Shown one piece after another: positions 8,810 through 17,955 of a DNA stretch of 42,807 bases. The stretch is from Bacilli bacterium. GTDB lineage: Bacteria > Bacillota_I > Bacilli_A > RF39 > UBA660. The DNA is taken from NCBI GenBank assembly GCA_017450205.1, contig JAFSVF010000023.1, positions 1 to 42,807 of the forward strand. The letters run 5' to 3'. Position 1 is the stretch's first letter; every line of letters starts with the position of its first letter. The translations under genes were made by a program, and so were the position numbers. The notes under the pieces were generated by a model. The model did no database searches and was not told where the DNA came from. It worked only from the letters and a program-made list of their open reading frames with translations.

Positions 8810-10612
8810 ATGAATATATTGTTTTTAATATCTACAATCTTTTTGATAGTTACATTTATAATAATAAAAAAGAATAATTCTAAGGAGAATATTATAAAAT
8901 GGATATTTTTATCAATAATATTTTTCTTTTGCTTTAATACTATAATAGTATTTTTGTTATCAATATTTAATATAGTTGCTTATATGTGGTTAAGATCTAT
9001 TATATTTTTTGGATTAGGTATTTACTTTTTATATTTAATTATTAAGAAAAAAATGCTTCAAATGTATTATTTTAAAGTTTCGGATTTAATTGCATTAATT
9101 GGAATTGTTGCATGTGTTTTTTTTATTGCAGTAAATAGATTTAGAGATGGTGGTTTTTACTTTGAAACTACTGATCCTGCAGCACATTTTGCTATGGCGC
9201 AAAGATTTTATAAGCAACCAACATTAACTATGGATATGAAAAATGAATTATTTTATCATAATAAAGCATTTGATTTGTTTTTTTCGTATACTTCATTAGG
9301 AACTGTTTTTGAATATTTGGGTAATAATTCATCTGTATTCAATGCTTATGTATTTATTATTTTTGAATTATTTGTATTAGGTTTTAGTTCATATTTATTT
9401 TATCTAACATTTAATAAAGAAAAAACTAAAATTGTTTCAAAGTTTTTTACTTTGATATTAGCTATTGTATATATGTTTAGTTTTCCATTAAATAACTTGA
9501 TTTTTGGTTTTCATTATTTAGGATTATCAATTTTGATAATTAATTCAATTATCATTTTATTTGAAAATTATTTTTCTGTTAAGAACCCTAACAAGATGTT
9601 TTATTATATTATATTAGGAATTGCAAATTTTAATGTATTTACATCATATTACTTATTTGTACCAATTGTCTATGGTGGTGAAGGATTATATTTATCAGTT
9701 AAATGGTTATTTAAAAAAGAAATAGCTTTTAATGAAGCATTATTTCATTTATTATATACTTTAGTTTCCCCATTTATTATTGGTATGATTATTTTTTTTG
9801 TCTATCCAAGGTTTATACCATCTAATGGTCCAAACATAAATCCATTTATGTTAGAAGGATATATATATAGAAATCTAATTGGTGATTTTCTTGTTTTTAT
9901 ACCTTTTGTTATATATGCTTTGATTAATAATATAAGAAAAAAAGAATTAGATTTAGTTACATTTTCATTTCCTTTTATGTTAGTGTTTCTATTAGGTTTA
10001 TTTTGTTGGATATTTTTTGGAGATGCAGGAACTTATTATTTTTATAAAATGTATTATTTATTAGCTTTACTTATATATTTAACAATTGGAAAAGAATTAC
10101 ATAATAGTTTTAATATTTATCATATTTTTACTTTGTTTATAGTTGTTTTATTGTTTTTTTACGGAATAGATTTTGAAGGTAAGGTTTCTGGTAGAAATTT
10201 TCTACTTAATCCGATAAACAGTATTAGTACTATTGAAAGTATCCAAAACCATAATAAAACAATTGTGAAAGTAAGAGATCCTATTTATTCTAAAAAAGAA
10301 ATGAAATCATTAGAAAATATATTTAAAGTATTAAAAGAAAATAATGTCGTCTCTGGTGATATTATATATTATAATGAGTTATTACAAAAATTATGGTTTT
10401 ATTCTTTAAGTGAAATTAGTCCGGTTTACAATTATGATATATTAGGTGATTATTATGAAGATAATAAAAATATTAATGATGTTATTAATGAGAATAGAAT
10501 CAAATTTATTTTGGTAAGAAATGATTACGAATTAAAAAGTTTATTAGATAAAAAATGCAATATTAGTTACCAAGATGATAATTATATATTGTATCAAAAG
10601 AAGAGAGATTGA
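8810..10612 (+). CDS. large polytopic membrane protein, GT-C-like
   Basis: A 600-residue protein with a dozen or so hydrophobic helices and a soluble C-terminal tail of about 130 residues. An extracytoplasmic loop near 112-130 holds GGFYFETTDPAAHFAMA, an acidic/His loop (D122, H126) of the sort that provides the catalytic Asp in GT-C glycosyltransferases using polyprenyl-phosphate sugars. A Wzy-like polymerase is an alternative. It ends the first half of the glycan locus; its TGA stop is inside the terminator stem at 10602. AAGGAGTGAGATA precedes the ATG. I assign only a probable glycan role. Confidence 0.6.
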   Translation: MNILFLISTIFLIVTFIIIKKNNSKENIIKWIFLSIIFFFCFNTIIVFLLSIFNIVAYMWLRSIIFFGLGIYFLYLIIKKKMLQMYYFKVSDLIALIGIVACVFFIAVNRFRDGGFYFETTDPAAHFAMAQRFYKQPTLTMDMKNELFYHNKAFDLFFSYTSLGTVFEYLGNNSSVFNAYVFIIFELFVLGFSSYLFYLTFNKEKTKIVSKFFTLILAIVYMFSFPLNNLIFGFHYLGLSILIINSIIILFENYFSVKNPNKMFYYIILGIANFNVFTSYYLFVPIVYGGEGLYLSVKWLFKKEIAFNEALFHLLYTLVSPFIIGMIIFFVYPRFIPSNGPNINPFMLEGYIYRNLIGDFLVFIPFVIYALINNIRKKELDLVTFSFPFMLVFLLGLFCWIFFGDAGTYYFYKMYYLLALLIYLTIGKELHNSFNIYHIFTLFIVVLLFFYGIDFEGKVSGRNFLLNPINSISTIESIQNHNKTIVKVRDPIYSKKEMKSLENIFKVLKENNVVSGDIIYYNELLQKLWFYSLSEISPVYNYDILGDYYEDNKNINDVINENRIKFILVRNDYELKSLLDKKCNISYQDDNYILYQKKRD

Positions 10613-10624
10613 TATCTCTTTTTT
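10602..10624 (+). terminator. rho-independent terminator splitting the glycan locus
   Basis: AGAGAT (10604-10609) pairs with ATCTCT (10614-10619) around TGAT, extended by A-U and G-U pairs into a T-run. It overlaps the stop codon of the GT-C-like gene, so the glycan locus probably has two transcripts. Confidence 0.6.
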
Positions 10625-10736
10625 GTTTTTGGATAATGGAAGTTTTCCTTTATTTTTTATTTTATTTTTTATATACTATATATAGTTGGAGATTATATGT
10701 TAAAAATATTCTAATTTTTTTATTGGAGATGATTAT

Positions 10737-11465
10737 GTGAAAAATAATGATAAAGTTTTAATTGTAATTCCTGCATATAATGAATCTGAAAATATAGAAA
10801 AAGTATTAAATGATATTAAGAAGAATGTTAATTATGCAGATATATTAGTTATTAATGATTGCTCAAAAGATAATACTGCTGAGATTGTTAAAAAGAATAG
10901 GGTTAAATGTATCACAAATATATTTAATATGAGATATGCTAGAGCTGTTCAAGTTGGGATAAAATATGCTAGAGATAATGATTATGATTATGTTATTCAA
11001 ATGGATGCTGATGGTCAACATTTAGCTTCAGAAGCAAAAAAACTATATAAAGAAATAAAGAAGAAAAAAACAGATATTGTAATAGGATCTAGATACTTAG
11101 TTGATATGGGTTATCCATGTCCTTTCTTTAGAAGATTAGGAACTAAGTTTTTTTCAGGATTGATTAAATTATTTACTGGCAAAAAAATTGCTGATCCTTT
11201 ATCTGGTTTTCAATGTTTAAATAAAGATGTAATTAATTATTATGCAGGTTGTGGTAATTATCCGGAATTTCCAGATGCAAATTTAGTTATTGAGATGTTA
11301 CTTAAAGGATATAAGATTTGCGAAGTTCCTGTGAAAATGAAACTAAGAGAAACAGGAGAATCAATGCACGGTGGTATTTGGAAACCTATTAAGTATATGA
11401 TTATACAATTTTACACATGTATAGTTTTGGTTGTTAAATATGCTGGTAAGAGGAGGGTTAAATAA
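10737..11465 (+). CDS. polyprenyl-phosphate sugar transferase-like GT2 (DPM1/GtrB family)
   Basis: A 242-residue GT2 that would load a sugar onto polyprenyl phosphate on the cytoplasmic face. Motifs are VIPAYNESENI, VINDCSKDNT, the metal-binding IQMDADGQH (about 82-90), VIGSRYL and DPLSGFQCLNKD. It lacks the two C-terminal helices of GtrB proteins, although the small membrane protein next door could supply that function. The start is GTG: the overlapping ATG at 10735 is followed at once by TGA in its own frame, and TGGAGATG (10724-10731) is correctly spaced from the GTG. Its stop overlaps the following DUF2304 gene by one base. If the lipid-linked sugar is flipped, the GT-C-like protein upstream could use it. 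Confidence 0.85.
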   Translation: MKNNDKVLIVIPAYNESENIEKVLNDIKKNVNYADILVINDCSKDNTAEIVKKNRVKCITNIFNMRYARAVQVGIKYARDNDYDYVIQMDADGQHLASEAKKLYKEIKKKKTDIVIGSRYLVDMGYPCPFFRRLGTKFFSGLIKLFTGKKIADPLSGFQCLNKDVINYYAGCGNYPEFPDANLVIEMLLKGYKICEVPVKMKLRETGESMHGGIWKPIKYMIIQFYTCIVLVVKYAGKRRVK

Positions 11466-11800
11466 TGAATACTGTATTGTTTATAATAGCTGCAATTATA
11501 GTAATAGTTTATATTATGTATTCCATTAGAAAAAATAGATTAGATATTGCAAATTCTTTTATTTGGATTATTTTTTGTATTATTATGCTTTTATTAGCTG
11601 TTTGGCCTAAATCAATAGACTTATTAGCTCCAATATTTGGAGTTAGTTATGCTCCAGTATTGGTATTAACTTTTGCTGTTGTAGTATTATTTGTTATGAA
11701 CTTTTCTCAATCAAAAAAAATAGAAGAATTAAGAAAAAAAGTTATAGATTTAGGACAAGAGTTAAGTATAGTTAAGGAAAAACAAAATGAAAAAAAATAA
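11465..11800 (+). CDS. DUF2304 family small membrane protein
   Basis: A 111-residue protein with three predicted helices (about 3-20, 31-48, 60-80) and a charged C-terminal coiled-coil tail (KKIEELRKKVIDLGQELSIV). This matches DUF2304, a family usually encoded beside GtrB-like GT2 genes, as here. A role as membrane anchor or flippase helper for the upstream polyprenyl-phosphate transferase is inferred from context. The TAATG overlap with the upstream gene and a 14-nt overlap with the next gene indicate tight coupling. Confidence 0.8.
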   Translation: MNTVLFIIAAIIVIVYIMYSIRKNRLDIANSFIWIIFCIIMLLLAVWPKSIDLLAPIFGVSYAPVLVLTFAVVVLFVMNFSQSKKIEELRKKVIDLGQELSIVKEKQNEKK

Positions 11801-12785
11801 TGATTTAATTTCGATTATTATTCCTTGTTATAATTCTGAAAAATATTTAGCTAGATGTTTAGATAGCGTTATTAAACAAAACTATAAAAACATTGAAATT
11901 ATAATTGTTAATGATGGTTCTAGTGATTCTTCCTTAGATATTATAAAATCATATAAAGATAGTAGGATTATAATTGTTGACAAAAAAAATGAAGGATCTT
12001 GGCAAGCTAGAATAGATGGAATTAAAAAGTCTACTGGGAAGTATATTTCTTTTGTAGATAGTGATGATGTTGTATCAAAATCTTTTATTAAAAATTTGTA
12101 TTCAAGTATTATTAAAAACGTTTCTGATATTTCTATATGTGGTTTTGATAGGATTTCTTTAAATAATGATAAGGTTCTTTCTAAAGAAATGATATCGTTT
12201 ATTGATTCAATAAAATTATTTGATGATATTAATCAAGTACCATTAATTAATACATCTAATTGGAACAAATTGTATAAAAGAGAATTATTTAATGATGTAT
12301 TTGATTATAAAGTTAGTAGTCGTACTTGTGAAGATTTAATATTAAATATGTTTGCATATTTTAATACATGCAAAATATCTTTTGTTTCTAATGTTTTATA
12401 TCATTATTATGTTAATGATAATTCTATAATGAATACTTTATCTTCAAGTGATATTAAAAGTATAGAGGAATCTTTTCTTAATTTAAGAGTATATGCTGAA
12501 AAAAACAATAAAATGTTTTTGCCTTGTATAGACTTTATGGCTGTGATACATTTAGGTATTTCTTTAACTAGTAGGATATATAAATCTAAAGATCTTAATA
12601 GAAGAATGTTAATAAAAGATATTTGTAATAATATTAGAAATAATCATAAGTTATATAAGAAATTTAAAACAAACAATTTAAAATTAAATATTATAAAGTT
12701 AGTATTTAGACTTCGATTAACTTATTTATTTGTTGCAGTTTATTCATTTGTAATAAGTACATTAAAAATAGAAATTAAATGGTAG
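11787..12785 (+). CDS. family 2 glycosyltransferase
   Basis: A 332-residue GT2 of the common EpsJ/SunS-like layout. It has LISIIIPCYNSEKYLARCLDSV, IIIVNDGSSDSS, the metal-binding FVDSDD (about 89-94), then NTSNWNKLYKRELF and the acidic CEDLILNMFAY. The C-terminal 60 residues are basic and end in a hydrophobic segment suited to membrane association. It is embedded by overlap in the second glycan transcript. Donor and acceptor sugars are unknown. Confidence 0.85.
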   Translation: MKKNNDLISIIIPCYNSEKYLARCLDSVIKQNYKNIEIIIVNDGSSDSSLDIIKSYKDSRIIIVDKKNEGSWQARIDGIKKSTGKYISFVDSDDVVSKSFIKNLYSSIIKNVSDISICGFDRISLNNDKVLSKEMISFIDSIKLFDDINQVPLINTSNWNKLYKRELFNDVFDYKVSSRTCEDLILNMFAYFNTCKISFVSNVLYHYYVNDNSIMNTLSSSDIKSIEESFLNLRVYAEKNNKMFLPCIDFMAVIHLGISLTSRIYKSKDLNRRMLIKDICNNIRNNHKLYKKFKTNNLKLNIIKLVFRLRLTYLFVAVYSFVISTLKIEIKW

Positions 12786-12792
12786 TGATAAT

Positions 12793-14910
12793 ATGAATAA
12801 AAAAATTAAAAGTATTATTTTATATACATTTGGATTATTATTTTTTGGATTTACTTCATTAGTTTTTATGATTTCTATTACTAGAATTAATGGAGTAGAA
12901 GATGCAGGAAAGTTTGCTTTTGCTTATGCTGTTGCTTGCACTTTTTATGCTATCGGAACATATATTGGTAAAGCCTATCAAGTAACTGATTTATCTAAAG
13001 ATAATAAAGATAAGGATTATATTATCAACAAGATTATTTCTTGTGGAATAATGATAATTATGACAATCATTTTTTCACTTTGTAATCATTATTCTTTTGA
13101 TAAACTCTTGCTTATTATTGTTTTAACTATATTTCGTTGTGCCGATGCATTCGTAGAAGTTTATCATGCCATTATTCAAAAGAAAGATGATATAGCTAAG
13201 ATAGGTATTTCTATGTTTATTAGAACTATTATTTTAATGTTATCTTTTGTTGTTAGTTTATATGTAAAACATGATTTGTTATTTAGTTCGTTTGTAATTA
13301 TGTTTATAAATTTATTTTATATATTTATTATTGATTATTTATTAGTCAAAAAGAATATAGATAAAAGTAAACCTACTTTATATAGTGGTATTTATTTATT
13401 AATTGCGGGATTACCTATATGTTTATTCTCATTTATATCTGTTTATGTTTTTAACTCTTCTAAATATGCAATAGATGCTTTTTCAACAAATTCTGTTCAA
13501 GGAATATTCAATATTATTTTTATGCCGGCATCTTTTTTATCTTTAATAGGATTATATTTAACTCAATCTTTTTTAAAAGATTTTACCTTATTTATAGAAA
13601 AAAAAGATTATTCTAATTTAACTAAACTATTGTTTAAAATTTCTAGAATAATGATAGCATTTGGATTAATTACAATTGCAATTGCATATTTTATTGGTAT
13701 AGATGTTTTACAATTTATATATAATCAATCGCTTAATAATATGAGAATGAATTTGATGATTATTTTATTTGGTTCTATTATTTATTCTATTTGCTTATTA
13801 TTATCAAATGTGTTTGTTTCATTAAAGAAGAATCTATTACAATTATTTTTATTATTTATTAATTTTATTATTACTTTAATTGTTTCTCCAATTATGGTAA
13901 AGAACTTTGGTATTAGTGGAGCATGTTATGCATATTTAATTGTTGTGTTATTGCAATTGTTATTATTTATTATTGGTTATATTTGGTGTGTCAGAACAGT
14001 AACAACTGAAAAAAATATTACTGTTAGACTTATGGGTGGCTTAGGTAATCAAATGTTTCAATATGCTTTTTTAAGAAATCTTTCTTTAAATAATAATGCA
14101 AAAGGTATAATTGATTTACAAGGTATAACTAATAAAACACATAATAAATATGGATTAGATCATTGTAATATTTCTAAAGATATTAAATTTATTAATAAAG
14201 ATAGAAGTATTAGACAATATATTACTTATTTTATGTATGGATTTTATTGTGTTTTTTTAGAAAGTAAAAAATATGGTTTTAATCTCTATAATATACTTTT
14301 ATCTTTAACTAATTCTCATGGTGTTTTATGTATACCTGATGGATATATGGATATAAAAGAATTAAAGTCTGATAAAAATTATTCTGTTGGTTATTTTCAA
14401 TCGCCTCAATATTCTAAAGAGTTTGTAGATATTATTAGAGATGAATTACAAATAACTGATAAACTAAAGGGTATGAATAAAAAAGTATATCAAGATATAT
14501 CTAATAATGAATCTGTTTGTGTGCACATTAGAAGGGGAGATTATGTAGGATCTAACTTTGATGTATGTAGTATGGATTATTATTATAGAGGAATAAAGGA
14601 AATAAAAAAACATAAGAAAAGTATTGTTATTTATGTTTTTAGTGATGATATTAATTGGGTTAAAAAGAATATGAAGTTTGAAGATGAAGTTGTATTTGTC
14701 GACTGGAAAAATAATCAATATGAAGATATGAAATTAATGTCTGGTTGTAAGAATTTTGTAATGTCTAATTCTTCATTTAGTTATTGGGCTCAATATCTTT
14801 CTCAAAACAAAAAGAAAATTGTTGTCGCTCCATCTAAATGGTTTAGAAATGGTAAGAAAATTGATATATATGATGATAGTTGGATATTAGTTGATGTAAA
14901 AGGAGAATAA
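12793..14910 (+). CDS. fusion of Wzx-type flippase and GT11 fucosyltransferase
   Basis: A 705-residue fusion. Residues 1 to about 400 form a MATE/Wzx-like oligosaccharide flippase with about twelve helices. Residues 408-705 are a family GT11 enzyme: VRLMGGLGNQMFQYAFLRN at its start, GYFQSPQYSKEF in the middle, the GDP-fucose binding motif HIRRGDY (578-584), and FSDDINWVKKN plus SNSSFSYWAQYLS. GT11 enzymes usually make alpha-1,2-fucosyl linkages. The junction (TTEKNITVRLMGG) shows no stop or internal ribosome site, so the join looks real. GT11 proteins are usually separate, and a cytoplasmic fucosyltransferase tied to the flippase implies that fucosylation is coupled to export. A second FucT-like gene follows 2 nt later. 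Confidence 0.85.
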   Translation: MNKKIKSIILYTFGLLFFGFTSLVFMISITRINGVEDAGKFAFAYAVACTFYAIGTYIGKAYQVTDLSKDNKDKDYIINKIISCGIMIIMTIIFSLCNHYSFDKLLLIIVLTIFRCADAFVEVYHAIIQKKDDIAKIGISMFIRTIILMLSFVVSLYVKHDLLFSSFVIMFINLFYIFIIDYLLVKKNIDKSKPTLYSGIYLLIAGLPICLFSFISVYVFNSSKYAIDAFSTNSVQGIFNIIFMPASFLSLIGLYLTQSFLKDFTLFIEKKDYSNLTKLLFKISRIMIAFGLITIAIAYFIGIDVLQFIYNQSLNNMRMNLMIILFGSIIYSICLLLSNVFVSLKKNLLQLFLLFINFIITLIVSPIMVKNFGISGACYAYLIVVLLQLLLFIIGYIWCVRTVTTEKNITVRLMGGLGNQMFQYAFLRNLSLNNNAKGIIDLQGITNKTHNKYGLDHCNISKDIKFINKDRSIRQYITYFMYGFYCVFLESKKYGFNLYNILLSLTNSHGVLCIPDGYMDIKELKSDKNYSVGYFQSPQYSKEFVDIIRDELQITDKLKGMNKKVYQDISNNESVCVHIRRGDYVGSNFDVCSMDYYYRGIKEIKKHKKSIVIYVFSDDINWVKKNMKFEDEVVFVDWKNNQYEDMKLMSGCKNFVMSNSSFSYWAQYLSQNKKKIVVAPSKWFRNGKKIDIYDDSWILVDVKGE

Positions 14911-14912
14911 GT

Positions 14913-15782
14913 ATGAATAAATATGTAGTTATTCAAAGAGAAGGCAATCATTTAGGATTAATGTCTTATGTTATTACGAATCTTGGTGCAATTAACAAAT
15001 TTGATAATAAAGGGTATATTCCTGTTATTGATATGATGAATGTTAAGAATCAATATATCTCTGATAAACAAATAGGTAAAGTAAATACTTGGGAATACTT
15101 TTTTGAACAACCAGCTGGGATTTCTATGGAAGATATCAAAGAAAAAGAATATATCATATTTGATAAGGTTGTAAGAAATAGGCCAAATGATTCAATAAAA
15201 TTTTTCTTAAATAAGAAAATAAATTATAAATGGAGAAATATTGCTAAGAAATATTTAAAGTTAAAACCTGAAATAGAAGAATTAATAAATAAGCATTATT
15301 CAAACTATTTCAAAAAAGGTGATAAAGTACTTGGTGTTCTTGCACGTGGAACAGATTATGTTGCATTAAAACCATTTAGACATCCAGTACAACCAACTGT
15401 AGACCAAATGATAGCAAAAGTTGATGAGGTATTTAATAAATATAAATATGATAAAATTTTTTTAGCAACAGAAGATTCTAATATATATGATGTATTTAGA
15501 AAAAAATATGGTAATAAATTAATAACACACGTACAAAAAAGATATTCTATAAATAAAAAAATGTTTTTATCTGAGATTGAAGATAAAGATGTATATAAAA
15601 AGGGATTAAATTATCTAATATCAATTGTATTATTATCAAAATGTAACGCTTTTGTTGGCTGTGTAACATCTGGAACTGTAGCGGTTCAATTATTTAATCC
15701 TCATTATGAATACGAGTATTATTTCAACCTAGGTAGATATGGAATGCCAAAGTTTATGAAATATCCTGTTAAACAAAAATGA
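14913..15782 (+). CDS. fucosyltransferase-like glycosyltransferase (GT-B, NodZ/O-FucT-like)
   Basis: A 289-residue protein likely to transfer fucose or a related deoxysugar. The mid-protein LGVLARGTDYVALKPFRHPVQP resembles the HxRxGD donor site of the GT11/GT23/O-fucosyltransferase superfamily. It is followed by KIFLATEDSNIYDVFRKKYG and LLSKCNAFVGCVTSGTVAVQL, which match the last Rossmann half that holds GDP. There are no membrane helices. AAAGGAGAATAAGT before the ATG supports the start. It is the last gene of the glycan locus; a terminator follows at 15921. Exact linkage is unknown, and assignment rests on motif similarity only. Confidence 0.65.
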   Translation: MNKYVVIQREGNHLGLMSYVITNLGAINKFDNKGYIPVIDMMNVKNQYISDKQIGKVNTWEYFFEQPAGISMEDIKEKEYIIFDKVVRNRPNDSIKFFLNKKINYKWRNIAKKYLKLKPEIEELINKHYSNYFKKGDKVLGVLARGTDYVALKPFRHPVQPTVDQMIAKVDEVFNKYKYDKIFLATEDSNIYDVFRKKYGNKLITHVQKRYSINKKMFLSEIEDKDVYKKGLNYLISIVLLSKCNAFVGCVTSGTVAVQLFNPHYEYEYYFNLGRYGMPKFMKYPVKQK

Positions 15783-15862
15783 AAGAACAATAATAATGAA
15801 GTTGTAAGATAAAAGTGTACACAAATGAAGTGAACCCCAAATAGTTTACACTAAAAAAGTGT

Positions 15863-15918
15863 GGTTCTTTGTCAAATAGTGTTGTAAAATTCTCACTAAC
15901 ACTATTTATAATACAATC
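15863..15918. mobile_element. 56-bp ISL3-end mini-element, copy A
   Basis: Two transposon ends joined back to back: GGTTCTTTGTCAAATAGTGT (right end) and the left-end sequence AACACTATTTATAATACAAT. The arms AAATAGTGTT (15874-15883) and AACACTATTT (15898-15907) form a hairpin. It matches the ends of the longer elements at 23404 and 37409. No clear 8-bp target duplication is visible. Confidence 0.75.
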
Positions 15919-15920
15919 AA

Positions 15921-15949
15921 AGTAATAACATAGTGGTTATTACTTTTTT
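15921..15949 (+). terminator. terminator ending the glycan locus
   Basis: AGTAATAAC (15921-15929) pairs with GTTATTACT (15936-15944) around a 6-nt loop, followed by five T. It lies beyond mini-element A and before the Shedu gene. Confidence 0.7.
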
Positions 15950-16002
15950 CTTGCTATTTTTATTTTAATTATTATAATAAATAAGCATGAGGAGAAGATA
16001 AA

Positions 16003-17190
16003 ATGATTGAGTTTGTTTCTAAAGAAGGAAAAATATTAATGAATTATATGCCATATAATGGAACTTCATGGATAAATGAGAATTTAATTGATGAAGAAAG
16101 AGGTATTAAAATAAAAAGTTTTTATTTCAATAAAAATGATATTCTTTTTTTAGATGAAGATAAAGTAGTTCTTCAATTTGCTAGTTTAAAAGATGATGGT
16201 TATTATTATATTAAAAAGAGGGTAACTCAAACAAATGGTAAAGTAAAATTTAATAACTTATCTATTTTGAATATTAAGTATTTGATGGTTAATTCAAATT
16301 TAAATATATTTCAAGCTATTGAGGAAGTTAGAAATGATGATAACTTAGATATAAGCATTGGTAATTCGGAAAATGATATTAATTCAAGAGACTTTTTATT
16401 AATATGTGATAAATTTCCTAATAGTTATGAAAAAGATTTGTATTATAACTCCAGAGTATATGATTTATTATCTAATTATTTTGAAGATTTAATTGATTAT
16501 AATAAAAAATATACAAATTATATTAATAAAAAGTATAAAGAGTATGATAGATTAAAATTAGAATCTATTAGTAGATATGAACTTAAGAAATATGAAATAA
16601 TAAAAGAAAAACTTGAAGAGTATTTAGTTCATGAGGATATGATTAGTGAAGAGGATTGGAAGAAACTTATTGCTGATATTATTTTACTTTTATTTCCTCA
16701 ATATATAAATTATCACAGAGAATTTAGTTTTAACTTAGAAAATAGTGATAGAAATAAAATGAGAGAGCAAATAGATTTTTTACTTGTAAATTCTAATGGT
16801 TGTGTTGATATCTTGGAAGTAAAAAAATCAAATTGTCCTTCGATTATTTCTTCATTAGTTGATAGAGGCAATTATTTTTCTAGTAATACATTATCAAAAA
16901 CTTTAATGCAAACCGAGAAATATATTTATAATCTTCAAAGGAATTCTATTAAATCAGAAGATTTGCTTAATAGAAGATATTCATCATTTTATGGTGATGA
17001 TTTTAGTTTTAGGATTATTAATCCAAAAGGTTTAATAATTGCTGGTAAAAAGAGTAACTATAATAAACGTCAATTAAATGATTTAGAAGTAATAAAGAAA
17101 ATGTATGCAAATATTATAAATATTTATACTTATGATGATTTAATTGAGATGCTTAATCGTCAAATACAATTGTTAAAGAAAAAAATATAG
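16003..17190 (+). CDS. sduA: Shedu-type antiphage nuclease (DUF4263)
   Basis: A 395-residue protein with the Shedu layout: a variable N-terminal half (1-210) that probably senses infection, and a C-terminal PD-(D/E)XK nuclease domain. Catalytic residues visible are D258 in QIDFLL and E272-x-K274 in DILEVKK, followed by RGNYFSSNTLSKTLMQTEKYIYNL and IINPKGLIIAGK, which are diagnostic of the DUF4263 fold. Shedu proteins stop phage by DNA cleavage. AGGAGAAGATAAA precedes the ATG. A second PD-(D/E)XK gene follows after 27 nt, and mini-elements lie on both sides (15863 and 17956). The N-terminal half contains a charged, probably coiled stretch (about 160-210). Confidence 0.8.
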   Translation: MIEFVSKEGKILMNYMPYNGTSWINENLIDEERGIKIKSFYFNKNDILFLDEDKVVLQFASLKDDGYYYIKKRVTQTNGKVKFNNLSILNIKYLMVNSNLNIFQAIEEVRNDDNLDISIGNSENDINSRDFLLICDKFPNSYEKDLYYNSRVYDLLSNYFEDLIDYNKKYTNYINKKYKEYDRLKLESISRYELKKYEIIKEKLEEYLVHEDMISEEDWKKLIADIILLLFPQYINYHREFSFNLENSDRNKMREQIDFLLVNSNGCVDILEVKKSNCPSIISSLVDRGNYFSSNTLSKTLMQTEKYIYNLQRNSIKSEDLLNRRYSSFYGDDFSFRIINPKGLIIAGKKSNYNKRQLNDLEVIKKMYANIINIYTYDDLIEMLNRQIQLLKKKI

Positions 17191-17217
17191 TTTTTATTGT
17201 TGGAAAGGATTAATAAA

Positions 17218-17685
17218 ATGACTGATTTTGAATTGTTAAAAATTTTTATAAAAGCTGTATGTAATATATATCAAAATGATTCTGATTTAATCAAAATAGG
17301 AGCTAATGAAAGAGCAATTACTCATAGATTAGGATTTTATATTGAAGAAGAATTAAATAATAAAGAATACAATGTTGATTGTGAATATAATAGAGATGGT
17401 TTTGCTCCGAAAAAGAATAATAATGGAAATTGTATAATACCTGATGTTATTATTCATAAAAGATTGATAGACAAAAATTATTTAGTAATTGAAGCAAAGA
17501 AAGACCAAAATAATAATCAAGAATATGATGATACAAAAGAAAAACTAAAAGTTCTTACTAATCAAAATGGAAGATATAAATATCAATTAGGAATATTTAT
17601 TGACTTTAAAAAAGACATAAAAGATGCAATTGAATCTATTATTTATTATAAAAATGGTGAAAATTATGATTTAAAAAATAGATAA
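17218..17685 (+). CDS. small PD-(D/E)XK nuclease-like protein
   Basis: A 155-residue protein with a restriction-endonuclease-like core: IIPDVIIH (D76), then LVIEAKK (E92-x-K94), the spacing expected of a PD-(D/E)XK active site. NERAITHRLGFYIEEEL near the N-terminus is a helix common to a family of short uncharacterised proteins found in defence regions. The ATG at 17218 is used because GAAAGGAT sits 8 nt upstream; the frame is open to a TTG at 17197 but without a ribosome site. It is probably co-transcribed with the Shedu gene. It could be an accessory nuclease of that system or an independent defence gene; the sequence does not decide. Confidence 0.65.
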   Translation: MTDFELLKIFIKAVCNIYQNDSDLIKIGANERAITHRLGFYIEEELNNKEYNVDCEYNRDGFAPKKNNNGNCIIPDVIIHKRLIDKNYLVIEAKKDQNNNQEYDDTKEKLKVLTNQNGRYKYQLGIFIDFKKDIKDAIESIIYYKNGENYDLKNR

Positions 17686-17917
17686 TTGTAGTATTTTATA
17701 AAAAACTAATTTAGTAATCCTCAAAATGAAGGATTTTTAGTTGAATTTGGTATTGTTATGGAAAAAAGTTTGGAATTAAAAGAATACATAAAGATTTGAA
17801 ATAATTTTCTTATTAATACTTAAAATATTATTGAAAAAGAGAATGAGTTTGATAAATTATATTAAATAAAATAGAAGATGTAAAAAATATTTTGAGGATT
17901 TATTTAATAAAGCAATT
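17686..17917 (+). other. gene-free stretch with a possible coding remnant
   Basis: No intact reading frame. One frame near 17710-17800 reads NPQNEGFLVEFGIVMEKS and then meets several stops, as a decayed gene would. I could not name the family. The stretch ends in a strong terminator. Confidence 0.3.
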
Positions 17918-17952
17918 AAAAATGTGTAGTTAATTTTAACTACACATTTTTT
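17918..17952. terminator. long terminator hairpin
   Basis: A 16-bp inverted repeat centred at 17934-17935 with GTGTAGTTAA in the left arm, flanked by an A-run and a T-run, so it could work in both directions. It lies directly before mini-element B. Confidence 0.7.
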
Positions 17953-17955
17953 AAT

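Noticed and set aside
15863..15918. Recombination site of an integron or a prophage attachment site
   Set aside because: The sequence matches both ends of the ISL3-like elements at 23404 and 37409, and no integrase gene is present.
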